This document shows, one piece after another, positions 1 through 5,785 of a stretch of 6,222 nucleotides of DNA (its first letter is position 1; each line of letters starts with the position of its first letter). The translations under genes were made by a program, and so were the position numbers. The notes beneath the pieces were generated by a model. That model was not told where the DNA came from, made no database searches, and was given only the letters and a program-made list of their open reading frames with translations. This DNA comes from Nocardioidaceae bacterium (GTDB lineage: Bacteria; Actinomycetota; Actinomycetes; Propionibacteriales; Nocardioidaceae): assembly GCA_013813125.1 (NCBI GenBank), contig JACCSH010000113.1, positions 1 to 6,222 of the forward strand. The letters are read 5' to 3'.

Positions 1-99
1 CTCCTGGGCGGACACTGCGACCCGCATTGCGGCCTGGATCACCGCACAGACCTCGGCCGCGTCGTTGACCGACGCCTCCACGACCTCGAGATCGCTCAC
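1..99 (-). CDS. N-terminus of a GNAT-like protein, possibly a GNAT-TsaE fusion (partial)
   Basis: Only the first 33 codons are inside the window; the gene runs off the left edge. The start is a GTG at 99-97 that overlaps the TGA stop of the upstream hydrolase gene (GTGA, 4-nt overlap), so translation is probably coupled. The visible peptide begins MSDLEVVEASVNDAAEVCAV and continues with an Ile-Gln-Ala-Ala-Met stretch. A short strand, then a D-A-A-x-V turn and a helix, is the usual opening of a GNAT N-acetyltransferase fold. In many actinobacteria the gene after alr and an alpha/beta hydrolase is tsaE, the ATPase of the t6A37 tRNA-modification complex. Some Propionibacteriales TsaE proteins carry an N-terminal GNAT-like domain, which would fit both the sequence and the position. 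No Walker A motif is visible because the gene is cut, so TsaE identity is inference from context; a stand-alone acetyltransferase is equally compatible. Confidence 0.55.
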   Translation of the reverse strand, partial: MSDLEVVEASVNDAAEVCAVIQAAMRVAVSAQE

Positions 100-1256
100 C
101 GGCCCCGCTCCTCGACCTGCTCGTCGACTCCACCCGCCGGGCGAGCAGAGTGTCGGCCCGGGACGGAATCAACTACGGTTGCGACCGCCCGTTCGGCGAG
201 ACGTTCGATGGCCGCGGTGACCTCCGTATGCCGTTCCAAGATCACCATGTGACCCGCGTCCGACAGTTCGACCACCTCGGCCGAGCCCAGGGCGTCGGCC
301 AGGCTGTGGGTATGCGCCAAAGGTGTGATGGCGTCGCCCGATCCGCAGACGACGACGGAAGGCACTGAGCGCAACCTCATCAAGGCTTCGCGCTTGTCGT
401 GTACGCCGAAGCCGGGGAAGAACTCGGCGACAACCTCGAAGGGGGTGGCGGCCAGCATGTCGTCGGTGAAGTCGACCCACTCTTGCGGAACCGGCCCTCC
501 GAAGGCGAGTTTGCGCGTGACCACCGACCCGATATCTGCTGTGGCCCGGCGCCCCGACTCGACCAGCCGAGGGGTCTTGGCCAAGGTGGCCACCAGCGGC
601 AGGGCCAGGCGGTGGATCACCCGACCGGGCATGCCGGGCAACCCCATCGTCTCGGCGGTCAGGCCCTCGGCTGTGGTGGCGATGAGCGCCACACCGACGA
701 CTCGTTCGGAGAAGAGGCGGGGATACTGGTCCGCCAGGGCCAAAACCGTCATACCACCCATCGAGTGGCCCACGAGCATCACGGGGCCGTCGGGAACCAA
801 CTGATTGATGACAGCGGCCAGGTCACGACCCGTGTAGTCGATGGTCGAGTGTTCCGCGTCTGACCGACGTGACCGACCGTGTGATCGCTGGTCGAAGAAC
901 ACCAATCGGTGCCGTCCTCGAAGCGCAGACCGTTGGAAGTGCCAGCAGTCCAGGTTCAGTGCGTAGGCGTGCACGAACACGAGAGTCAACTGGTCAGCGG
1001 CGATCGGGCTGGCATGGACGCCGCTGGTCCCGTCAACGCGCTCATCTATCTCTGCGTAGAGGTGAAGTCCGTCTTCTGCGATGACCGTGTGCGGATCACC
1101 GCGAAGGGATCCCAGCCGCTCAGAGGCGTCGATCCGAGGAGCGTGGAGGTCGTGCCTTCGACCGGCCAGAATACGTGCCGCGGCAGCCGTAGCCACCACA
1201 CCGACGGCTGCACCGGCCAGTCCGGCATACCGGCGAGCAGTGGTGACAGACCTCAC
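96..1256 (-). CDS. alpha/beta hydrolase with N-terminal hydrophobic anchor
   Basis: This 386-residue serine hydrolase has the alpha/beta-hydrolase fold. Residues 10-31 form an Ala/Gly/Val-rich hydrophobic segment preceded by arginines, which looks like a membrane anchor or uncleaved signal; the catalytic domain would then probably lie outside the membrane. The core begins near residue 57. An oxyanion-hole-type HAYAL lies at 96-100, FDQRSHGRS at 121-129, the nucleophile elbow GHSMGG at 163-168 (Ser165), the acid in GSGDAITP at 305-312 (Asp308) and the catalytic His in DAGHMV (His336), so the triad is complete. The last 25 or so residues are polar and charged and look disordered. The GTG start at 1256-1254 overlaps the alr TGA stop by 4 nt, and the stop overlaps the next gene the same way, so it belongs to the alr transcript. 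A hydrolase of this type commonly sits between alr and tsaE in actinobacteria. Its substrate is not known to me and cannot be read from the sequence; esterase, lipase-like and peptidase-like roles are all possible. Confidence 0.93.
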   Translation of the reverse strand: MRSVTTARRYAGLAGAAVGVVATAAAARILAGRRHDLHAPRIDASERLGSLRGDPHTVIAEDGLHLYAEIDERVDGTSGVHASPIAADQLTLVFVHAYALNLDCWHFQRSALRGRHRLVFFDQRSHGRSRRSDAEHSTIDYTGRDLAAVINQLVPDGPVMLVGHSMGGMTVLALADQYPRLFSERVVGVALIATTAEGLTAETMGLPGMPGRVIHRLALPLVATLAKTPRLVESGRRATADIGSVVTRKLAFGGPVPQEWVDFTDDMLAATPFEVVAEFFPGFGVHDKREALMRLRSVPSVVVCGSGDAITPLAHTHSLADALGSAEVVELSDAGHMVILERHTEVTAAIERLAERAVATVVDSVPGRHSARPAGGVDEQVEERGR

Positions 1257-2416
1257 GTAACGGCGCTCCGATACGAGCGGGGAATCCGCGGACCGATTCT
1301 GGTGACAATCTCATATCCGATCGTTCCGGCGGCGTTCGCCCAGTCGAGGGCGCTCGGCTCCCCTCGCCGCGGGTCGCCGAAGATCACAACCGGATCACCG
1401 GCCGCCGCCTCAGCATCGCCGAGGTCAATCACGAACTGGTCCATGCAGACCCGTCCCACCATGCGGAAGCGTTGGCCCCGGACAAGCACCTCGCCTTGGT
1501 TGGAGGCGGAACGCGGGACGCCGTCCGCGTAGCCGATCGGCACCAGCCCGAGGGTGGTTTCGCGGGTCGTGATGTAGGTGTGCCCATAGGAGATGCCTTG
1601 GCCAGGCGGCACCCTCTTGACCAGAGCCAGTCTGGCCCGCAGCGTCATAGCGGGCTCGAGCAGCACAGGGCTCAGACCATCGGCGAAGGGGGACAGGCCA
1701 AAGATCGCAATACCCGGTCGCACCATCGTCCACCAGGTGTCGGGGAGGGCCAGGGTGGCCGGGGAGTTGGCGAGGTGCAGGTGGCGCGGCTCGAGCCCTG
1801 CTTCGAGGGCCCGGCTCACCCCCGCCTCAAACTCGGTGACCTGGGCTTTGACAGAAGGGTGGGACGGCTCGTCGGCGCAGGCCAGGTGCGAGAAGACACC
1901 AGTCACCTCGATGGCGCCAGACTCCTGCGCGAATGCGGCTGCCTCGATCAGGGGACCCCAGTCGTCGGGAGTAGCGCCCCCGCGTCCCAGGCCGGAGTCG
2001 AGTTTCAGGTGTATACCGACTCGACGCCCCACCTGCCGAGCCGCTGAGTCGATCTCGCCTAGCTGGTCGACGCTGTAGACCGCCAGCTCGACGTGGGCAG
2101 CGATCGCATCGGCGTACCGCTCGCCTGGGACAGTCAGCCAGCACAGAACCGGGCCGGTGTCGCCCGCTGCCCGCAGTTGCAGCGCCTCGCTGATCAACGC
2201 AACGCCGAGCCAGCCTGCACCACCTACCCGAGCGGCTCTCGCTGACTGGATGATGCCGTGGCCATAACCGTCGGCCTTCACCACCGCGAGCACATCTCGG
2301 TTGTCCACGTGTGCACGCAACCGAGAGACGTTGGCGCTGATGGCGTCGAGGTCAACCACCGCCTCGGCGCGCAAGGCGGCGTACGCCCTCTCATCGGAGG
2401 ACCGGGGAGAGCTCAT
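1253..2416 (-). CDS. alr: alanine racemase
   Basis: Alr is a PLP-dependent fold-III enzyme that interconverts L- and D-alanine in the cytoplasm, supplying D-Ala for peptidoglycan. The protein has 387 residues, normal for the family. The N-terminal TIM barrel carries the PLP lysine in AVVKADGYGHG (residues 44-54, Lys47). HLKLDSGLGRGG at 136-147 contains the equivalents of the usually carbamylated Lys (Lys138) and the PLP-ring Arg (Arg145). The C-terminal domain has the second catalytic base in GISYGHTY (274-281, Tyr277), then IGYADG (294-299) and the substrate-site CMDQ (324-327). All expected active-site residues are present. The ATG at 2416-2414 is preceded by GAGAGG only about 2 nt upstream, which is tight. 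An in-frame TTG at residue 15, just before the conserved AEAVVDLDAI block, is a possible alternative start. It is the first gene of a tightly overlapping set with the hydrolase and the GNAT-like gene. I found no convincing sigma-70-type promoter in the 118-bp upstream gap. Confidence 0.98.
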   Translation of the reverse strand: MSSPRSSDERAYAALRAEAVVDLDAISANVSRLRAHVDNRDVLAVVKADGYGHGIIQSARAARVGGAGWLGVALISEALQLRAAGDTGPVLCWLTVPGERYADAIAAHVELAVYSVDQLGEIDSAARQVGRRVGIHLKLDSGLGRGGATPDDWGPLIEAAAFAQESGAIEVTGVFSHLACADEPSHPSVKAQVTEFEAGVSRALEAGLEPRHLHLANSPATLALPDTWWTMVRPGIAIFGLSPFADGLSPVLLEPAMTLRARLALVKRVPPGQGISYGHTYITTRETTLGLVPIGYADGVPRSASNQGEVLVRGQRFRMVGRVCMDQFVIDLGDAEAAAGDPVVIFGDPRRGEPSALDWANAAGTIGYEIVTRIGPRIPRSYRSAVT

Positions 2417-2520
2417 GACCTCTCATTGTGTCAAGCCACCTTGGACCGCCCCGCATACCCTCGAACGATCCGAGTTTGGCGTCGCCCTGGCCACGTGAAT
2501 GTCGGATCTTTCGCTGTTTT

Positions 2521-2539
2521 GCTGACCCCGCCCGTCAGC
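2521..2539 (-). terminator. small GC-rich hairpin at the end of the acyl-CoA dehydrogenase gene
   Basis: A perfect 6-bp stem (GCTGAC / GTCAGC) closes a 7-base G/C loop. The dehydrogenase stop codon TGA (2537-2535) sits inside the stem. On the transcribed strand the hairpin is followed by AAAAC rather than a U-tract, so this is not a classical Rho-independent terminator. Actinobacteria do use hairpins without U-tracts, and it lies exactly between this gene and alr. Whether it stops, pauses or only marks the 3' end cannot be told from the sequence. Confidence 0.3.
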
Positions 2540-3719
2540 GGAAGGCGGACTGACCGGTGAGGGCCTGGCCGATGATCAGCTGGTGCACCTCGGAGGTGCC
2601 TTCGTACGTCAAGACGGATTCGAGGTTGTTGGCGTGCCGCATTGCCGGGTACTCGAGGGTGACCCCGTTGGCCGCCAAGATCGTGCGACACTCGCGGGCG
2701 ATGGCCAACGCCTCCCTCACGTTGTTGAGCTTGCCGAGGCTGACCTGCTCGTTGCGGATCTCACCAGCGTCTTTCAGCCGCCCCAAGTGCAACGCCAGCA
2801 GCATCCCCTTGCCGAGCTCCAGAGTCATGTCCGCGAGCTTTTGCTGCGTGAGCTGGTAGGCGGTCAGTGGTTTGCCGAAGATCTGTCGCTCCTGCGCGTA
2901 GGCAAGAGTGGTCTCGAGGCAGTCTCGCGCCGCCCCGAGCGCCCCGAACACGATGCCGAACCGCGCCTCAGAGAGGCACGCCAGCGGTCCTGACAACCCT
3001 TCCGCACCGGGAAGGAGAGCCGTTGCGGGCAATCGCACGTCGTCGAGCACCAGCTCGCTGGTGACAGACGCCCGCAGCGACAGCTTGTGCTTGATCTCAG
3101 GAGCAGAGAACCCAGGCGTGGATGTCGGGATGACAAAGCCGCGGATCCCTTGCTCGGTGCGGGCCCACACCACAGCCACCTCGGCCACCGAACCGTTGGT
3201 GATCCACATCTTTGTGCCGTTGAGCACCCAGTCGGAGCCGTCCTGCCTCGCCTGGGTGCGCATGCCGCCCGGGTCGGAACCGAAGTCAGCCTCGGTGAGG
3301 CCGAAGCAACCAATCGCCTCACCGGCGGCCATCCTCGGCAGCCACTCCTGCCGGTGCTTTTCGCTGCCGAACCGGTGGATCGCGAACATGGCCAGTGAGC
3401 CCTGTACCGAGACGAGACTGCGGAGCGCGGAGTCAGCCGCCTCGAGCTCAAGGCAGGCCAGTCCATACGCCGTTGCGCTTGTCCCGGCACACCCGTAACC
3501 CGCAAGGTGCATACCCAGCACGCCGAGCGAACCGAGCTCCCGGCTGAGCTCTGCCACGGGCACAGCAGCGTCCTCGAACCAGGCGGCGATCGAAGGGCGG
3601 ACCCGCTCGTCGCAGAAGCGGCGCACCGTATGGCGGATGGCGCGCTCCTCGTCGTCCAGCTGATTGTCGAGCGCGAACACCTCAAGTGGACCGACCACGG
3701 AGCGAGCCTGCTTCGTCAT
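2535..3719 (-). CDS. gcdH: acyl-CoA dehydrogenase, probable glutaryl-CoA dehydrogenase
   Basis: This 394-residue FAD enzyme has the full three-domain acyl-CoA dehydrogenase layout: an N-terminal helical domain (about 18-130), a middle beta domain (about 135-240) with CFGLTEADFGSDPGG (138-152) and WITN (172-175), and a C-terminal helical domain. It resembles glutaryl-CoA dehydrogenase, which converts glutaryl-CoA to crotonyl-CoA and CO2 in lysine, hydroxylysine and tryptophan breakdown and passes electrons to ETF. Supporting blocks are KLSLRAS (212-218), QERQIFGKPL (276-285), QLTQQKLADM (289-298), HLGRLKD (311-317) and TYEGTSEVH (371-379). Glu373 aligns with the catalytic base (Glu370 in mature human GCDH). 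Glu93, Arg100 and Tyr372 align with human Glu87, Arg94 and Tyr369. The ATG has an excellent GGAGG 6 nt upstream. The gene lies 91 bp after nnr with its own promoter-like sequence, so it is probably a separate transcription unit. No ETF, CoA-transferase or lysine-degradation gene is in the window. A general acyl-CoA dehydrogenase of the same clade is the main alternative. Confidence 0.93.
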   Translation of the reverse strand: MTKQARSVVGPLEVFALDNQLDDEERAIRHTVRRFCDERVRPSIAAWFEDAAVPVAELSRELGSLGVLGMHLAGYGCAGTSATAYGLACLELEAADSALRSLVSVQGSLAMFAIHRFGSEKHRQEWLPRMAAGEAIGCFGLTEADFGSDPGGMRTQARQDGSDWVLNGTKMWITNGSVAEVAVVWARTEQGIRGFVIPTSTPGFSAPEIKHKLSLRASVTSELVLDDVRLPATALLPGAEGLSGPLACLSEARFGIVFGALGAARDCLETTLAYAQERQIFGKPLTAYQLTQQKLADMTLELGKGMLLALHLGRLKDAGEIRNEQVSLGKLNNVREALAIARECRTILAANGVTLEYPAMRHANNLESVLTYEGTSEVHQLIIGQALTGQSAFR

Positions 3720-3722
3720 GAA

Positions 3723-3730
3723 CTTCCTCC
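3723..3730 (-). promoter_or_regulatory. strong ribosome binding site of the glutaryl-CoA dehydrogenase gene
   Basis: On the minus strand the sequence reads GGAGGAAG, with GGAGG ending 6 nt before the ATG at 3719-3717. This near-consensus Shine-Dalgarno is the best in the window and fixes the start. The other genes rely on weaker or more awkwardly spaced GA-rich sites, or on translational coupling. Confidence 0.8.
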
Positions 3731-3764
3731 GATCAAGACACTCTGGAAGTGGAATTACGGACAG

Positions 3765-3792
3765 AACCTACGCTGACGTTTCGACCCCTCAA
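3765..3792 (-). promoter_or_regulatory. candidate sigma-A-type promoter for the glutaryl-CoA dehydrogenase gene
   Basis: Reading the minus strand, TTGAGG (3792-3787) is followed by a 16-bp spacer and TAGGTT (3770-3765). TAGGTT is a typical actinobacterial vegetative -10 hexamer of the TAnnnT class, and TTGAGG matches four of six bases of TTGACA. A start about 7 nt downstream would give a 5' leader of roughly 38 nt carrying the GGAGG site. The -35 begins within about 20 bp of the nnr stop codon, in a locally AT-richer gap. This is a motif match by eye, not a scored prediction. Confidence 0.55.
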
Positions 3793-3802
3793 GCAACCTC
3801 CC

Positions 3803-3818
3803 GTCTCCTCTCAGAGAC
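3803..3818 (-). terminator. weak hairpin at the 3' end of nnr
   Basis: GTCTC and GAGAC form a perfect 5-bp stem around a 6-base loop, overlapping the last codons and stop of nnr. No U-tract follows on the minus strand. It is a weak candidate for the end of the acpS-nnr transcript; its position just before the dehydrogenase promoter is the main argument. A 5-bp stem can easily occur by chance. Confidence 0.2.
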
Positions 3819-5262
3819 TGACGCTGCGGACGGCCGAAGGGATCGATGCCACTAGCGCGGTTGCGCTGATCGGCCCAGTCCCCTCGTTGTCGCCAGCTCG
3901 CGATGCCAGCTCCCCGGCGATTCCGTGCAGCCACGCTCCAACCGAGGCGGCGTCGAAGCACTCGGCTCCAGCAGCAAGCAGTGCGCCGATGACTCCGGCC
4001 AGCACGTCGCCGGCGCCGGCGGTCGCCAGCCAGGCCACGCCGGTGGAGTTGACCCGGACACGGCCGTCCGGGGCTGCGATCACGGTGCGCGGCCCTTTGA
4101 GCAACACAACGGACTGCCACCGCCGAGCGGCCGCAGTGGCTGCCCACAGCATCCGGGCTTCGACGCCTTCGCGTCGGATTCCGAGCATTCGGGCCAGCTC
4201 CCCCGCATGCGGAGTCAGCACCGTCGCAGCGTCGCAACGCAACGGCAGGTAGCGCAGACCGTCGGCATCCACCACCGTGGGCAGCCCCTCGCCGAGGATG
4301 CGGCCGACCAGTTCACCTTGCCCGTCTCCGATGCCGGAGCCCACTACCCAGGCCTGCACCTGGCCAGGTCCGATCACGGCTTCCGGGTGAGAGCTGCGGA
4401 CGAGGTCTTCGCTCGCTCCGTCGTACCGCACCATTCCGGCGAACCCGGTGGCTACGGCGCCAGACGTGACGAGCAGACCTGCCCCGGTGTACTGCGGTGA
4501 CCCCGCCGCGATCCCCAGGACGCCTCGCGAGTATTTGTGTGCGGTGGAGCCGGGCCACGGCAAGAGCTCCCGCACATCGGCTGGCTCCAGCACCTCCACG
4601 GCTGGTGCTCCCAACCAGGCGGAAAGCCCGATGTCGACCAACTCCACCGAACCGGCAGCCGCTGCGGCCGGTTGCACAAACAGGCCGACCTTGTTCGTGC
4701 CGAAGGTGACCGTCAGGTCAGCTTCGACATGGGGTCCGGAAAGCTCACCGGTGTCGACGCCGATACCGCTCGGCACATCGACGGCCACGACGGGCGCCTC
4801 CAGCTGCTCGAGGATGCAAACTGCCGGCTCCCGCAACCCCGGCTGACCACCGATGCCGACAATCCCGTCTATGACGAGATCCACATCTGCCCCATCCCGC
4901 ACGCCTGGTACTGGCGGTCTGTCGGACGCCTGCTCCGGCAGAAGCGCTGACGGTTCGACCACTCTTCCCCCAGCGCGACGAAAGGCCAGCAACGCCTCGG
5001 GATGCACGTGCTCGGAGAGCAGCACCGCGGTCACCTGGGCACCCCGCCGGGCCAGGCGAGCCCCCGCGAACAGGGCGTCGCCTCCGTTGTTGCCCGAGCC
5101 AGCCAGCACCAGTAGCCGGGCACCGTAGACCTGGCCGAGGAGCTTGGCGCATGCCACAGTGAGCCCCGCTGCGGCACGTTGCATCAGCGCGCCCGCCGGT
5201 AGAGTTGCCATCAGGGCCGCCTCGGCTGAGCGAATCTGCTCTGCGGTATGGGCGTGACGCAC
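3811..5262 (-). CDS. nnr: bifunctional NAD(P)H-hydrate repair enzyme (NAD(P)HX epimerase / ADP-dependent dehydratase)
   Basis: This 483-residue cytoplasmic fusion protein repairs damaged NADH and NADPH hydrates. The N-terminal YjeF-type epimerase domain (about 1-225) interconverts R- and S-NAD(P)HX. It shows AGSGNNGGD (54-62), IDGIVGIG (131-138), DVPSGIGVDTG (162-172) and FGTNKVGLF (187-195). The C-terminal ribokinase-like domain (about 230-480) dehydrates S-NAD(P)HX using ADP. It shows HKYSRGVLGIAAGS (242-255), GSGIGDG (308-314), DADGLR (332-337), LTPHAGEL (349-356), LKGPRT (388-393) and ATAGAGDVLAG (413-423), with the conserved Asp419. Both halves look intact and the length is typical. The start is a GTG at 5262-5260, with only 5 nt after the acpS stop, so the two are almost certainly cotranscribed and probably translationally coupled. 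The name nnrD is also used for this gene. Confidence 0.96.
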   Translation of the reverse strand: MRHAHTAEQIRSAEAALMATLPAGALMQRAAAGLTVACAKLLGQVYGARLLVLAGSGNNGGDALFAGARLARRGAQVTAVLLSEHVHPEALLAFRRAGGRVVEPSALLPEQASDRPPVPGVRDGADVDLVIDGIVGIGGQPGLREPAVCILEQLEAPVVAVDVPSGIGVDTGELSGPHVEADLTVTFGTNKVGLFVQPAAAAAGSVELVDIGLSAWLGAPAVEVLEPADVRELLPWPGSTAHKYSRGVLGIAAGSPQYTGAGLLVTSGAVATGFAGMVRYDGASEDLVRSSHPEAVIGPGQVQAWVVGSGIGDGQGELVGRILGEGLPTVVDADGLRYLPLRCDAATVLTPHAGELARMLGIRREGVEARMLWAATAAARRWQSVVLLKGPRTVIAAPDGRVRVNSTGVAWLATAGAGDVLAGVIGALLAAGAECFDAASVGAWLHGIAGELASRAGDNEGTGPISATALVASIPSAVRSVSL

Positions 5263-5267
5263 GCCGG

Positions 5268-5618
5268 TCAGCTCTCCAGCACGACGACTGCCGAGGCGAT
5301 TCCTGCGTCGTGCGACAACGAGACGTGGGTACGACGAACGCCCAGGTCAGCAGCACGTTCTTCCACAGAGCCCGACATCACCAGCGTTGGCCTGCCGGTG
5401 TAGTCAGTGCGAACCTCCGCGTCGACCCAGTGCATCCCAGCCGGGGCGCCGAGCGCCTTGGCCAGCGCCTCCTTGGCCGCGAAGCGGGCAGCCAGCGACG
5501 CCACCGGCAGTGTGCGCTCCCCTAGGGTGAAAAGGCGCTCTCGAAGGGCCGGCGTACGAACGAGCGTCTCGCCGAAACGGGCAACGTCCACCACGTCGAT
5601 ACCCACCCCCACGATCAC
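5268..5618 (-). CDS. acpS: holo-[acyl-carrier-protein] synthase
   Basis: AcpS moves the 4'-phosphopantetheine arm of CoA to the conserved serine of apo-acyl carrier protein, switching on fatty acid synthesis. The 116-residue length matches the short trimeric bacterial AcpS class. The first metal-binding motif [12 protein letters not shown] spans residues 4-15 with Asp8 as the Mg ligand. The second, [13 protein letters not shown] (45-57), carries Glu50 and Lys49. The distal conserved blocks TGRPTLV (74-80) and HVSLSHD (98-104) are also present. The start is a GTG at 5618-5616 with a GGAG sequence a few bases upstream. It sits 167 bp after glmS, a gap filled partly by a large inverted repeat, and runs into nnr with a 5-nt gap. 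I saw no clear promoter in the gap, so it could be read through from glmS or start from a weak unrecognised promoter. Confidence 0.96.
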   Translation of the reverse strand: MIVGVGIDVVDVARFGETLVRTPALRERLFTLGERTLPVASLAARFAAKEALAKALGAPAGMHWVDAEVRTDYTGRPTLVMSGSVEERAADLGVRRTHVSLSHDAGIASAVVVLES

Positions 5619-5655
5619 GCTCTCCGGCTCCCTCGGCGACCAATTCGGCGCTCAG

Positions 5656-5706
5656 TTGGAACGATATGGCGCCTAGCGAGGTCTGAGGAGCGCCATAACG
5701 TTCCAA
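5656..5706. repeat. 17-bp near-perfect inverted repeat between glmS and acpS
   Basis: The left arm TTGGAACGATATGGCGC (5656-5672) and the right arm GCGCCATAACGTTCCAA (5690-5706) are reverse complements at 16 of 17 positions, around a 17-base spacer. The only mismatch is A5664 against A5698. As RNA it would form a long stable hairpin. It lies about 80 nt after the glmS stop and about 40 nt before the acpS start. No U-tract follows on either strand, so it is not a textbook Rho-independent terminator. Candidate roles are a U-tract-less actinobacterial terminator for glmS, a dispersed REP-like or MITE-like palindrome, or a structured leader of acpS. The symmetry is seen directly; the role is unknown. 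Confidence 0.85.
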
Positions 5707-5785
5707 GTGGGTAAGACGAGCGGCCGAACACGGTCGAGGCGGAAAGGCGAGGAGGCATCGGCAGCAGGTGACGCAGACAGGGCGG

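Noticed and set aside
325..863. Long plus-strand open frames antisense to the hydrolase
   Set aside because: High-GC DNA leaves long open antisense frames. These have no family motifs, no ribosome binding site of note, and face a gene with a complete catalytic triad.
2433..2438. A perfect TTGACA -35-like hexamer upstream of alr on the minus strand (plus strand TGTCAA)
   Set aside because: It lies about 16 nt before the alr ATG, so a -10 with normal spacing would fall inside the coding region, and no TAnnnT hexamer is found there. I do not call it a promoter.
3755..4237. A 160-codon minus-strand open frame inside nnr
   Set aside because: It overlaps the clearly real nnr in another frame and its Arg-rich composition is typical of an out-of-frame GC-rich shadow. 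It has no recognisable motif.
5619..5785. Possible glmS-type ribozyme or riboswitch near glmS
   Set aside because: The glmS ribozyme lies upstream of glmS and is mostly found in Firmicutes. This gap is downstream of the gene, and apart from the inverted repeat no conserved riboswitch core is visible.
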